Shown here one piece after another: positions 22,289-31,484 of a stretch of 64,000 bases of DNA (the stretch's first letter is position 1; every line of letters begins with the position of its first letter). The DNA is from Rhizobium sp. RCAM05350 (lineage in GTDB: Bacteria; Pseudomonadota; Alphaproteobacteria; Rhizobiales; Rhizobiaceae). The stretch spans positions 434,001-498,000 of the forward strand of contig CP087975.1 in the NCBI GenBank assembly GCA_024426085.1, given 5' to 3'. A program made the translations under genes and the position numbers. The notes beneath the pieces were generated by a model. It was not told where the DNA came from and searched no databases. It worked only from the letters and a program-made list of their open reading frames with translations.

Positions 22289-24275
22289 TCACACGGCCCA
22301 GCAGGCGCAACCGAGCGCACCGAAGAAGCCCTTGAGGTCGGCGATCGGCAGCTTGGAGGACCAGGCGCCGGCATGGTCGTGTCCATGCAGGTTACAGGAA
22401 CTGGCGCAGCCGCAAAGGCTTGCCGCCTTCATCCGCAGTGAATTCTTGCCCGCCCCTTCCGGCTCGCCCCAGGCGGCATAACCCTTGAAGGTCTTGACCG
22501 GCGACCAGTCGGGCATGGCGGGCGGCACGTCGTTCTCGTCGAGATCCGAAAAGATGCCGGCGCCGAAGACGACCTTGCCGCCGACCATGGTGAGGTCGGA
22601 GGTGAGGAACGAGATCTCGTCCTCGGCGCAGGAGAAGAAGTCCTTGTCCGGCACGATCAGGTCGGCGAACTGGCCCTTTTCGATCCGCCCCTTCTTGCCG
22701 ACCTCGTTGGAAAACCAGGTGACGTTTTCGGTCCACATGCGCAGCGCCGTCTCGCGGTCGAGGCAGTTACGCTGCGGGGTGATCCGCAGGCCACCGACCG
22801 TGCGGCCGGTGATCATCCAGGACAGCGAAACCCAGGGATTGTAGGAGGCTACACGGGTGGCATCGGTACCGACCGAGACGTGCACGCCCTTTTCCAACAT
22901 CTTGGCCACCGGCGGAGTCGCCTCGGCCGCACCCATGCCGTAACGCTCGACGAAATATTCGCCCTGGTAGGCCATGCGGTGCTGCACGGCGATACCACCA
23001 CCGAGCGCTGCAATCCGGTCGATCGATCGGTCGGAGATCGTCTCGGCATGATCGAAGAACCAGTTGAGACCTTCGAGCGGAATATCCTGGTTGACCTTCT
23101 CGAACACGTCGAGCGCACGGCTGATCGTCTCGTCATAGGTGGCATGCAGCCGCCAGGGCCAGCGGTTCTCGGCGAGGATGCGCACCACATCCTCGAGTTC
23201 GCCTTCCATCTCCGGCGGCATGTCGGGACGCGGCTGGCGGAAATCCTCGAAGTCGGCGGCGGAAAACACCAGCATCTCGCCGGCGCCGTTGTGGCGGAAA
23301 TAGTCGCTGCCCTGCTTATATTTCACCGAGGCCGTCCAGTTGAGAAAATCTTCCTTCTCCTCCTTCGGCTTCTGGGTGAAGAGATTGTAGGCCAGCCGCA
23401 CCGTCATCCGGTTCTCGTCGGCGAGTTTCTGGATGACCGCGTAATCGTCGGGATAGTTCTGGAAACCGCCACCGGCATCGATGACGCCGGTGACGCCGAG
23501 CCGGTTGAGTTCGCGCATGAAATGCCGGGTCGAATTGACCTGATGCTCGAAGGGCAGTTTTGGCCCCTTGGCCAGCGTCGCATAAAGAATGGCGGCATTC
23601 GGCTTGGCGAGCAGCAGGCCGGTCGGATTGCCGTTGCCATCGCAGGGTGATCTCGCCGCCATGCGGCGCCGGCGTGTCCTTGGTATAGCCGACCGCGCGA
23701 AGGGCTGCGCCGTTCAGAAGTGCGCGATCATAAAGATGCAGCAGGAAGACCGGCGTATCCGGCGCCACGGCATTGATCTCCTCCAGCGTCGGCAGCCGCT
23801 TCTCGGCAAACTGATGCTCTGTAAAACCGCCGACGACGCGCACCCATTGCGGTGCGGGCGTGATCGCCACCTGCCGCTTCAGCATATTCATGGCATCGGC
23901 AAGCGAACGCACGCCGTCCCAGCGCAGTTCCATGTTGAAGTTCAACCCACCGCGCACGACGTGGGTGTGGTTGTCGATCAGCCCCGGCAACACCCGCCTG
24001 CCCTTCAGGTCGACGATCTTCGTGTCCGGCCCGGAAAAGGCCATGACCTCGGCATGATCGCCGACGGCCAGGAACGTGCCGTCCTTGATGGCGACGGCGC
24101 TGGCCGTGGGCTTGCTGCGGTCGAGCGTGGTGATCAGGCCGGTATGCAGGATCAGGTCGGCGTGCATGGGGTTGTCTCCTGTCGTCGAAATCGGATCAGC
24201 GGCACGGGCAGACGTTAGCAGGCCGGGAAAGGCAAGGCTGGAAGCGGCACCCAGAAAGCTGCGGCGGGTGGGCAT
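22289..24275 (-). CDS. Tat-exported amidohydrolase, YtcJ/family-3 type (frameshift)
   Basis: About 662 residues. The start MPTRRSFLGAASSLAFPGLL is a twin-arginine signal. The amidohydrolase domain follows (LILHTGLITTLDRSKPTASA, metal-site motif GLIDNHTHVVRGG), then the second part with YDETISRAL, HAETISDRSIDRIAALGG and the late motif VSVGTDATRVASYNPW. The C-terminus (CGCASSCNLHGHDHAGAW) is cysteine-histidine rich. A shift lies near 23645. An internal ATG at 24167 would give a cytoplasmic form, but the TGATG coupling with the XapX gene supports 24275. Relatives hydrolyse formamides, imidazolones or other amides; the substrate is unknown. Confidence 0.85.
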
Positions 24276-24562
24276 CAGCCCGCCTCCCCTGTCTTGTCGC
24301 CGCTGGCGGCGGCCTGCCGATGACCGGGGCCTGTCGGCAGTTCGCCGAACACATGCGGGACGCAGTGGCTGTTGAACCACGACACCGTGACCGCATCGCC
24401 GGACATCAGGCGCTTGACCAGCGGCACCGCCTGCTCGCCGACGAGAATGCCGAGCAGCCCGATCAGGGCAATGACCGGCGGTGCGGGCGAGCGGACGTTG
24501 ATGAGAGCATAGATGACACCGACGAGTAATCCGGCGCCGAGCGACAGGAGGTACATCTTCAT
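24275..24562 (-). CDS. XapX-domain small membrane protein
   Basis: A 95-residue protein whose first 50 residues (MKMYLLSLGAGLLVGVIYAL, then NVRSPAPPVIALIGLLGILV) are a textbook XapX/DUF1427 domain of two membrane helices. A hydrophilic tail of about 40 residues follows. The stop TGA overlaps the ATG of the amidohydrolase as TGATG, indicating translational coupling. XapX proteins commonly sit next to amidohydrolase and isochorismatase genes in proteobacteria; their biochemical role is not established. Confidence 0.85.
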   Translation of the reverse strand: MKMYLLSLGAGLLVGVIYALINVRSPAPPVIALIGLLGILVGEQAVPLVKRLMSGDAVTVSWFNSHCVPHVFGELPTGPGHRQAAASGDKTGEAG

Positions 24563-24608
24563 GGCATTGCTCCGGCGGATAGGGGGATGCACGTTCAGCG
24601 ACGCCGGA

Positions 24609-25262
24609 TCAACCTTCGTGGGCGCCGAACATGGTCTTGGCGTAGATGATGCCGAGGCCGTAGGCGCCGCCGAATTTCTTGGCGATGCCGGTGGTCATGT
24701 CGTAGGTCTCGGTGCGGGCCCAGTCGCGCTGCAGCTCGAGCAGATATTGCAGCGAGGTCATCGGCCGGGCACCGGCCTGGATCATCCGCTGCATCGCCCG
24801 TTCATGGGCTTCGTCGGAAACGTCGCCGCAGGCGTCGGCAATGACATAGACCTCGAAACCCTGTTCCAGCGCCGACAGGGTCGGCCCGACGATGCAGACG
24901 CCGGTCCACAGGCCGGAAAACACCAGGCGGGTCTTGCCGATCGCGTTGATCTCCTTGATCACGCCGGCATCTTCCCAGGTGTTCATCGAGGTGCGGTCGA
25001 GCAGCTTCTGGCCGGGGAAGGCGTTGGTGATTTCCTCGAACATCGGGCCGGAAAAGCTCTTTTCGGCGACGGTCGTCAGGATCGTCGAAACGCCGAAGCC
25101 GGCGGCGGCATGGGCAACCAGCGCTGCGTTGTTGCGCAGCGTCACCGCGTCGATCGACTTGGTCGCAAACGCCATCTGCGACTGGAAGTCGATCATGACC
25201 AGCGTGTGATCCTTCGGCGTAACGAGTTGCGATCCGGGTGTGGGGGTAGCTGTGATAGGCAT
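24609..25262 (-). CDS. Isochorismatase-family hydrolase, YcaC-like
   Basis: An intact 217-residue protein. Cysteine-hydrolase features are MIDFQSQMAF (Asp), ILTTVAEKSFSGP (Lys) and FSGLWTGVCIVGP (nucleophilic Cys), in the order expected for an isochorismatase-type Asp-Lys-Cys triad. The overall sequence fits the YcaC group, whose physiological substrates are unknown. ATG 25262 (MPITATPTPG) is preferred over an upstream in-frame start because the family begins close to TPKDHTLVMIDFQ. It is the first structural gene of the minus-strand operon below the AraC regulator. Confidence 0.88.
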   Translation of the reverse strand: MPITATPTPGSQLVTPKDHTLVMIDFQSQMAFATKSIDAVTLRNNAALVAHAAAGFGVSTILTTVAEKSFSGPMFEEITNAFPGQKLLDRTSMNTWEDAGVIKEINAIGKTRLVFSGLWTGVCIVGPTLSALEQGFEVYVIADACGDVSDEAHERAMQRMIQAGARPMTSLQYLLELQRDWARTETYDMTTGIAKKFGGAYGLGIIYAKTMFGAHEG

Positions 25263-25475
25263 GGCGGGATCCTCATCATTGGTTGTTACCGGGGTGGAAC
25301 CTAAGCGCCCAAAACCGGTTCCGATTGTCGATTTCATCCCGATTTTGTCTAAAACAAACCTTTTGGGCCGGGATGTGGGAAAATCGCTTTTCCTGTTTCC
25401 TCACAAGTGCTTGCCGGGCCTTCCAGTTGTATGCTCCTACTTGAAAGCGCTTTTAAGTACCCGGAAAAAGCGCGA

Positions 25476-26385
25476 TCAGTTTTTCCTCATCTTCCGCCAC
25501 GAACCCGGATTGACGCCGGCGATCCTGGAAAAGACGCGGGTGAAATGACTCTGGTCGGCAAAGCCGCAGGCCAGCGATGTCGCTTAAGCTATCTGTCGTA
25601 TGGGTGAGGAAATCCTTGGCGCGCTCGACGCGCTGGTGCAGCAGCCAGCGATAGGGCGGCAGGCCGGTGCTCTGCTTGAAGGCACGGGCGAAGTAATTGG
25701 AGGAAAGACCGCAGACCTCCGCCACTTCGGCAAGCGAAAGCTCGCTGTCCAGCCGTTCGAGCATGAAATCCTTCGCCCGTTTTTCCTGCCAAGGCGCAAG
25801 CCCTACATGTTTTTTCCCGGTAAAGTGCAGGCCACCATAGGTCACGGCAATATGATAGCTGAAGGCAGCGAAGATATGGTCGATGAAGAAGCCATTGCTA
25901 TCGGACGGGTTCTGCAGGGCGGGCAGCACGGCTGAGGCAAGATTTATCATCACCGCGTCCCGATAGATCGCATGCGGCGGAAGGCGAATTTCCTCTATGC
26001 CCGGCGCGCCCAACTCATAACAGAGCTCATGCAGGGCGGCGTGCGGAATGAAGAAATTAACCGTGTGGAACGGGTCGGGCAGATCGGCCACCCAGCCTTG
26101 GCGAAGATCGTAGATCCGGGCGCTGCCGGTTTCCATGGCCTCGATATCGAAGATCCGTCGGTCGCACCATTCCTGATGTCCCGGAAAAGGGCGCAGATGC
26201 ATGACCGCCATATAGGAGTCCATCGGCGGGTTCGGCGTGCTCAGGCCATAGGCGGGCTGGTCGCGGCGATAGAGCGCCACCGAGGCGTTGCCGTTGGCAA
26301 AGGATTGGCTGGTGATCTGGGCAAGATCGTCCATGCGCTCACGCGCGGTAAAAAGCGGTTTTCGGAAACCCAGATTTTGATGCAT
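25476..26385 (-). CDS. AraC-family transcriptional regulator (frameshift near the end)
   Basis: About 300 residues. The N-terminal sensing region is followed by two HTH motifs: LSLAEVAEVCGLSSNYFARAFKQSTGLPPYRWL, given here in part as EVCGLSSNYFARAFKQS, then LSDIA.. A two-base loss near 25580 breaks the second HTH, which should read SDIALACGFADQSHFTRVFS. The restored frame ends at 25476. The start MHQNLGFRKPLF at 26385 is one choice; an in-frame ATG at 26403 is possible. It is encoded upstream of and co-directional with the isochorismatase operon, and probably regulates it. Confidence 0.88.
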
Positions 26386-26659
26386 ATCCGTATCCCTCGA
26401 CACTTTTCTGATTTTTCCGCTAGGTTTTCAACAGTCTACACAGCTCATCGGGAAACTTTAATACCCGAGTTTTATACAGTCTGTTCAATGCAGTGGTGGC
26501 ACAGTGCGTGATAGTTTGCGTTCACCCAGATGGAGAAATCGCGGTTCACTCAATGTCATTGTCCAAGCCCGGTATATTGCGGAAAGCTCTGTGACGACCG
26601 AGATCGGCGCAAGCACTGCCTCAATGTGCAAGCTGCGTGAACTTTTTGCGCGGCAGGCC
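26386..26659. other. Intergenic stretch between AraC and cupin genes
   Basis: No recognisable gene. AT-rich bases just upstream of the AraC gene (26400-26490) probably hold its promoter. The minus-strand catabolic operon ends on the other side. A plus-strand frame across the region has no recognisable content. Confidence 0.35.
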
Positions 26660-26992
26660 TCAGGTAGGCATGGCGAGCAGGATCGTCGCCTGATCATTGG
26701 TGCGGTTGACCAGGGCGCGCGCCTCACCCGGTGCGAGCCTGCAACTGTCGAGGTAGTGCAGCGTTACGGTTTCGGTCAGCGTCTCCACTGTCACCTCCCC
26801 GGCGACGACGATATAGATTTTCTCGACAACGGCATCCTTGAGCGAAGTGTGTCCGCCGGGCAGAAGATGCGACAGGCCGATCCAGATCGTATCGGTTTGC
26901 GTCGCTTCCTTGCCCTGCAGGCGCAGGCAGCGCATGTCGTAGTGCTCCACCGCTTCATAAGGCTTGGCTTCCAGATAGCGGGTTACCTGCAT
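26660..26992 (-). CDS. Small cupin-domain protein
   Basis: An intact 110-residue single cupin: the first motif region is LLPGGHTSLKDAVVEKIYIV and the second is HYLDSCRLAPGEARALVN. The usual metal-binding histidines are only partly present: one His lies in the first motif, and the second motif lacks the canonical histidine. It may be a sensor or isomerase-like accessory and not a metal enzyme. It is the last gene of the catabolic operon, starting 10 bases after the MDR dehydrogenase stop. The role is unknown. Confidence 0.75.
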   Translation of the reverse strand: MQVTRYLEAKPYEAVEHYDMRCLRLQGKEATQTDTIWIGLSHLLPGGHTSLKDAVVEKIYIVVAGEVTVETLTETVTLHYLDSCRLAPGEARALVNRTNDQATILLAMPT

Positions 26993-27002
26993 CGCGGCTT
27001 TC

Positions 27003-28002
27003 TCACGGCTTCAGGAGGACGCGATCGGGCGTGCTGCAGCACTGAGGCATAGGCCTTGGCCGCATCGGCAAGGCTGTAGCAGGTCGCCGGATTGATCGGG
27101 AAAGGCTTCAACAGACCTTCCTCGAATTTCGGCTTCAGCCGGTCGAAGATGCGCGCGCCATCAACGGAAGACAGTGCCAGCGTGTCGATGCCGATATATT
27201 TGTGGCGGCCGCGGAAGAAGTTGAAGATATCGAAGGGCACGGCCCGGTCGAAGGTCGAGATGAAGATTTGCCGCGCCTGTTTCGCCATCGCCTTGTTGGC
27301 GATTTCGAAATAGGGGCTGCCGACGGTGTTGAAGACGATGTCGGCGCCGTGGCCGCCGGTCTGATCGCGAACGATCTGCGCCACGTCGTCGGTGCTGCTG
27401 TTCAGCATGGTCACCGGCGCATTGGTGTGCCCCTGCAGCGGCTGATCGTTATATTCGGCAAAGACCTTGGCGCCTGCCATCGTAGCCAGCTGGATTGCAG
27501 CCTGGCCGACCTTGCCGTTGCCGCCGCAGACAAGGACGACATCGGTCGGCTGCACGCCGCCGGCTTCCCGCAAGCCTTCGTATGCCGTGATGAACGGCAC
27601 GCCGATGGATCCCGCCTCTTCCATGGTGAAGTTGGCAGGTTTCTCGCGCACTGCCTTCTGGTCGAGCACCATCCACTTGGCGTGGCTGCCGTCCTGGCTG
27701 ATACCGAGTTCGCCACCGCCGCCCCAGATCTCCAGACCGATCATCTGCTTTGGCCCTTCGCGGACGATGCCGCCGAAATCGCGACCGGGAATGCGCGGCC
27801 AGACGGCGTGCGGCATATGGCCGAGGGAGGCCTTGACGTCGCTCGGATTGACGCCGGCGGCGACGATTTCGACCAGCACCTGGCCTGGGCCGGGACGCGG
27901 TACACTGACATCGACGACGTCAATGAGCAGATTGTCGAGATCGGCGGATGCCTGCGAAACACGCAGCGCCTTGCCGGCCTTTGTCTCGGTCAGGATGTTC
28001 AT
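27003..28002 (-). CDS. Zinc-independent MDR dehydrogenase / quinone oxidoreductase-like (C-terminal frameshift)
   Basis: About 332 residues. A GroES-like N-terminal domain (PRPGPGQVLVEIVAAGVNPS, PGRDFGGIVREG) is followed by an NADP-binding Rossmann domain (VVLVCGGNGKVGQAAIQLAT). No structural-zinc cysteine cluster is visible, fitting the quinone-oxidoreductase branch. A shift near 27028 alters the last residues; the corrected frame ends LQHARDRVLLKP with a stop at 27003, just ahead of the cupin gene. It probably reduces an enone or oxidises an alcohol intermediate of the ring-cleavage pathway encoded in the operon (inference). Confidence 0.85.
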
Positions 28003-28035
28003 TGGCTTGGTCCTTTCATGGGTGCGCCGGGCCGC

Positions 28036-28915
28036 TCAGGCCTTCAATTGCAGGATGTCTCTGGCTTCCGAGGGGCCGGCAATCTGCCCGCCCAGCTTTT
28101 CGATGATGTCGCGGGCGCGCTCGACGAGTTCTGCCGTTGCCCTTCGCGAGCACGCCCTTGGCGATATAGGAATTGTCTTCCAGGCCGACGCGGACATGGC
28201 CGCCGAGCAGATAGGATTGCGCGGCCATCGGGAACGACATGCGGCCGACGCCGAAGCCGGTCCAGACGGCATCGCGCGGCAGCATGCGCGAAGCGAGCGC
28301 CATCGCATCCGGCGTTGCTGGCAGGCCGTATTTGACGCCGGTGACGATGGTGAACATGGCAGGCGATTTCAGCACGCCGGCCTTGAGCAGATCGTTGGCG
28401 AGCTGGATATCGCCGGTGTCGAAGACTTCCAGCTCCGGCTTGACGCCAGCGCCGTTGATCAGGTCGGCCATGATCTTGACGTTGGCGGGCGTGTTGATCA
28501 CCACCTCGGCGCCAAAGGTCATGGTGTTGAGGTCGAGCGTGGCGATATCGGGCTTCAGCGCGACGATATGTTCGACCCGCCGCTCCGGCCGCATCAGCGT
28601 CGTGCGTGGCCCAGCAACGGCCGGGTTTTCGGCGCTCGGATGATAGCGGCCGCCCGGCCCGGTGGTGACGTTGAGGACCACCGCGTTGTTCTTCGCCCGG
28701 ATACGCTCAATGACCTCCTTGTAGTAGCGAAGCTCCATCGACGGCTTTGCCGTTTCCGGATCGCGGACATGGATATGGACGACAGCGGCACCGGCATCGG
28801 CGGCTTCCAGACAGGAATTGGCGATTTCCTCCGGTGTGACCGGCAGGCCGGGATGGTTTTCCCGGGTGGTGAGATTGCCGGTCACGGCACAGGTGATGAT
28901 GATCTTCGGCTGCAT
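28036..28915 (-). CDS. Beta-keto acid cleavage enzyme (BKACE, DUF849; frameshift)
   Basis: About 292 residues. The TIM-barrel BKACE pattern is clear: KIIITCAVTGNLTTRENHPG, LPVTPEEIA, the metal-ligand motif VVHIHVRDPETAKPS (His-x-His), and NVTTGPGG. The family uses zinc to condense a beta-keto acid with acetyl-CoA, giving acetoacetate and a new acyl-CoA. A shift near 28135 breaks the end, which should continue ELVERARDIIEKLGGQIAGP to a stop at 28036. The ATG overlaps the SDR stop as TGATG. Next to a ring-cleavage dioxygenase, it suggests that the pathway yields a beta-keto acid split in this way instead of by thiolase (inference). Confidence 0.9.
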
Positions 28916-29667
28916 CAGAGGTGCCTCCCGCCATCGACGACAATCCTAGTGCCGGTCGAAAATTTCAGATGTGTCGCACAGGCGAGGATCGCTTCGGCGA
29001 CATCGGTTGTCGTCGTCAGCCTCTTCAGCGGCGTCGCGGCAGCCGCCTTGTCCTTGAATTCCTGGCCGCGGCCGGGAACGAAATCGGTATCCACCATGCC
29101 CGGCGAGATCGCCATGACGCGGATTTGTGGCGCCAGGGCGCGGGCCAGCGAATTGCTCATGATGTCGAGCCCTGCCTTGGCTCCGCAATAGGCAATGTTA
29201 GAGCCGATCCCGGTGAAAGCTGCGATCGAGGACACGTTGACGATCAAGCCATCACCACTTGCCTTCAAGGCCGGCGCGAAGGCGCGCACCGTCGAAAACA
29301 CGCCACGCCAGTTGTTGATGAAAATCTGGTCGATCAACTCGTCGGTCAGTGCGTCGAGATCGGCGTGCGGCACCGGTTTGGTCACGCCCGCCGTATTCAC
29401 CAGGATATCCGCCTGCCCGAACCGGGAGAGCACGGCATCGCGAAAGGCCTCGATGCTCGGCGTGTCTTCGATCGACACCGGCAGGGCCGCATGTCCCTCG
29501 CCCGGCAGGGCTGCAACGAGCGCTTCGGCCTTTTCCCTGGCCGACCGATAGCCGACCGCGACACGGGCGCCAGCTTCGGCGAGCAACCGGCAGGTTTCCT
29601 GCCCGATCCCGCCGGAACCGCCGACCACCACTGCGACCTTGCCATTTAGAGCCTGCGACATGTTCAT
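28915..29667 (-). CDS. Short-chain dehydrogenase/reductase
   Basis: An intact protein of 250 residues: cofactor motif VVVGGSGGIGQETCRLL, NTAGV, catalytic Ser in IVNVSSIAAF and Tyr-Lys in YCGAKAG, then the typical SPGMVDTDF. Compared with classical SDRs the YxxxK is YCGAK, which is conserved. An arginine close after the glycine motif (VAVGYRSAREK) suggests NADP(H). It lies between the intradiol dioxygenase and the BKACE gene. Either ATG 29667 or 29661 could serve as start; the former has AGGAA upstream. Confidence 0.88.
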   Translation of the reverse strand: MNMSQALNGKVAVVVGGSGGIGQETCRLLAEAGARVAVGYRSAREKAEALVAALPGEGHAALPVSIEDTPSIEAFRDAVLSRFGQADILVNTAGVTKPVPHADLDALTDELIDQIFINNWRGVFSTVRAFAPALKASGDGLIVNVSSIAAFTGIGSNIAYCGAKAGLDIMSNSLARALAPQIRVMAISPGMVDTDFVPGRGQEFKDKAAAATPLKRLTTTTDVAEAILACATHLKFSTGTRIVVDGGRHL

Positions 29668-29678
29668 TTCCTGCCCTA

Positions 29679-30605
29679 TCAATGTTTCTTGCCGGAGATC
29701 GGCGGCACCGGATAACTCGGCTCGCCCTCGACCAGCTTGAACTCATACTCGCAGGTGTAGAACGGCAGCGGTGTGTCCGGATGGTCTGGATGCGGTTCGG
29801 TATGCTCGACGAAATCGCCGATGATCTGCGTCTTCGCGCCGAAGACCACGTCGGTCGCTAAGGCATCATGCGTGTCCGAGAATATCTGGGTGACCAGCGT
29901 CTTGTGGCCGGGTGCCGAGACGATGAAATGGATATGCGCCGGGCGCATCGGGTGGCGCTGCTGCGCCTGCAGCAGGTCGCCGACGGGACCATCGACCGGA
30001 ACCGGATAGCCGGCCGGCTTCACCGAGGTGAAGTGGAAGCTGCCGTTCCCATCCGTGCGGAAAACACCGCGCAAGTTGAAATCGTCTTGGCCGGTATCCT
30101 GATTCTCGTAGAGACCGACGGGGGACGCCTGCCAGACATCGAGCTTCGCACCTTCGATCGGCGCGCCATCGACACCGGTCACCTTGCCCTTGAAATAGAG
30201 CGTCGGTCCGGGCGTTTCCGAGCGGGCGATGCAGTCGCCGCAGGCGCAATCCGGCGCCTGCCCGCGATAGAACGGCCCGAGCAGCGCCGACATGGTTTCG
30301 CCCTGCATGCCGTCATTGTTGATAAGGTCGATCAAGGTAGAGGCACCGACGACATCGGCAGCGAGAACCACCTCGTTGTTGCTCTCGTTGGTATGATGGC
30401 CAAGGGCTGCGATCCAGCGCAGGCCCTGCTCGAATTCCTCTTCGGTCGGCTGCGTCTCGATGATGAACGCGTGCAGATGCCGAACCATGGAATCCATGAT
30501 CTGTTTCAGCCGCAGATCGGTCGTGCGCGACATCGCTGCAAGCACGGTCGGCGTCACGTCGGCAACGGTGCTGATGAGCTTCAGTTCGATTGTTACGTGC
30601 TGCAT
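29679..30605 (-). CDS. Intradiol ring-cleavage dioxygenase with cysteine-rich insert
   Basis: An intact 308-residue protein of the catechol/hydroxyquinol 1,2-dioxygenase family. The N-terminal helical domain (RLKQIMDSMVRHLHAFI) is followed by the beta-sandwich with Fe(III) ligands Tyr166 (GLYENQD), Tyr200 (GYPVPVDGPVG), His224 and His226 (RPAHIHF). It is a Fe(III) enzyme cleaving catechols between the hydroxyls. Residues 119-129 (DCACGDCIARS) add three cysteines (120, 122, 125) where relatives usually read APE-x-P-x-G; this may bind metal or reflect a different substrate. It heads the catabolic genes after the GST. The exact substrate (catechol, hydroxyquinol or substituted catechol) cannot be read from the sequence. 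Confidence 0.9.
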   Translation of the reverse strand: MQHVTIELKLISTVADVTPTVLAAMSRTTDLRLKQIMDSMVRHLHAFIIETQPTEEEFEQGLRWIAALGHHTNESNNEVVLAADVVGASTLIDLINNDGMQGETMSALLGPFYRGQAPDCACGDCIARSETPGPTLYFKGKVTGVDGAPIEGAKLDVWQASPVGLYENQDTGQDDFNLRGVFRTDGNGSFHFTSVKPAGYPVPVDGPVGDLLQAQQRHPMRPAHIHFIVSAPGHKTLVTQIFSDTHDALATDVVFGAKTQIIGDFVEHTEPHPDHPDTPLPFYTCEYEFKLVEGEPSYPVPPISGKKH

Positions 30606-30632
30606 GGTGCTTCTCCTGTCGTTGCCCGCGCT

Positions 30633-31407
30633 TCAGGCGGCTACGGTCTTCAAGCTCTGCAGATGCGGATATTTCTCCGTCAGCAGGGCACCGTGGTAAT
30701 AGGTCTTGGCAAAGGCATCGGTGGTGCGGATGCGGTCGAGCCACTCGCTGATTTCAGGGCGCATCGGCCCAGAGGTGGCCGAGGTTGATGTCGTCCATAC
30801 GTACGATGACGGGCATGATGGCGATGTCGGCAAGCGTCAGGTCCTTGCCCATCAGCCAGGGGCCGCCGCTCTCCCGGAGCCAGCTTGTCATGCGCTCTAT
30901 GCCGCGGCGCAGGCGGCCAAGCGCCTCGTCCATTTCCGACTGCGGAAAGCCGGTGCGGCCCATCTTGAGCAGGAACTCGCGGCGCAGCGGCTTGCTGTCG
31001 CAGACGGCGAGGAATTCCTCTTCCGTCATCGCCTGATAGTGCGGCAGGAAGGCGAGGTTATAGGAGGGGACGCGGACGGCCGGCGTCGGCACCTCGTCGA
31101 TGTAGCGCATCATCGCACGCATCCGGGCAACCTTCAGCGGATCTTCCGGCCGCAGCGGCGAGACGGTGCCGAGAATGTCTTCGAGATATTCCATGATGAC
31201 GGCGGAATCGATGATGGAGCTGCCATTGTGCACCAGTGCCGGCACCAGCCCGTTGGGATTGATCTTCAGATAGTCCGGCTTCAGCTGGTCGCCCTTGAAC
31301 AGGTCGAGCTTGTGCTCTTCGAACACCCGGCCCTTGGAGTGCAGCACGTAGCGAACACGCTGGCTGCAAGTGGATTGCGGCGCATTGTAAAGAACATATT
31401 CCGGCAT
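30633..31407 (-). CDS. Glutathione S-transferase (frameshift)
   Basis: About 257 residues. A thioredoxin-like N-terminal domain (YVLYNAPQSTCSQRVRYVLH, with NPNGLVPALVHNG and the cis-Pro, then IIDSAVIMEYLED) is followed by a helical C-terminal domain (GGPWLMGKDLTLADIAIMPV, the N-capping motif). The shift near 30765 is followed by coding sequence to a stop at 30633 (YPHLQSLKTVAA). The Ser-Thr-Cys near residue 12-14 fits beta- or zeta-like bacterial GSTs used in aromatic pathways for isomerisation or dehalogenation. It probably acts on a ring-cleavage intermediate (inference). Confidence 0.88.
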
Positions 31408-31484
31408 GACTTCTCTCCTCCCGCCGTTCGGCAAGGTTCAAACCAAAGCATTGAGACAGTGCCCCGTGGGGGGCGGCCCCGCGA

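Noticed and set aside
27202-29191. Long plus-strand frames opposite the dehydrogenase, BKACE and SDR genes
   Set aside because: Antisense shadows of clearly recognisable minus-strand enzymes.
31436-31484. Possible terminator between LivM and GST genes
   Set aside because: Only a five-pair GCCCC/GGGGC stem with ambiguous pairing in a G/C run; not strong enough to list.
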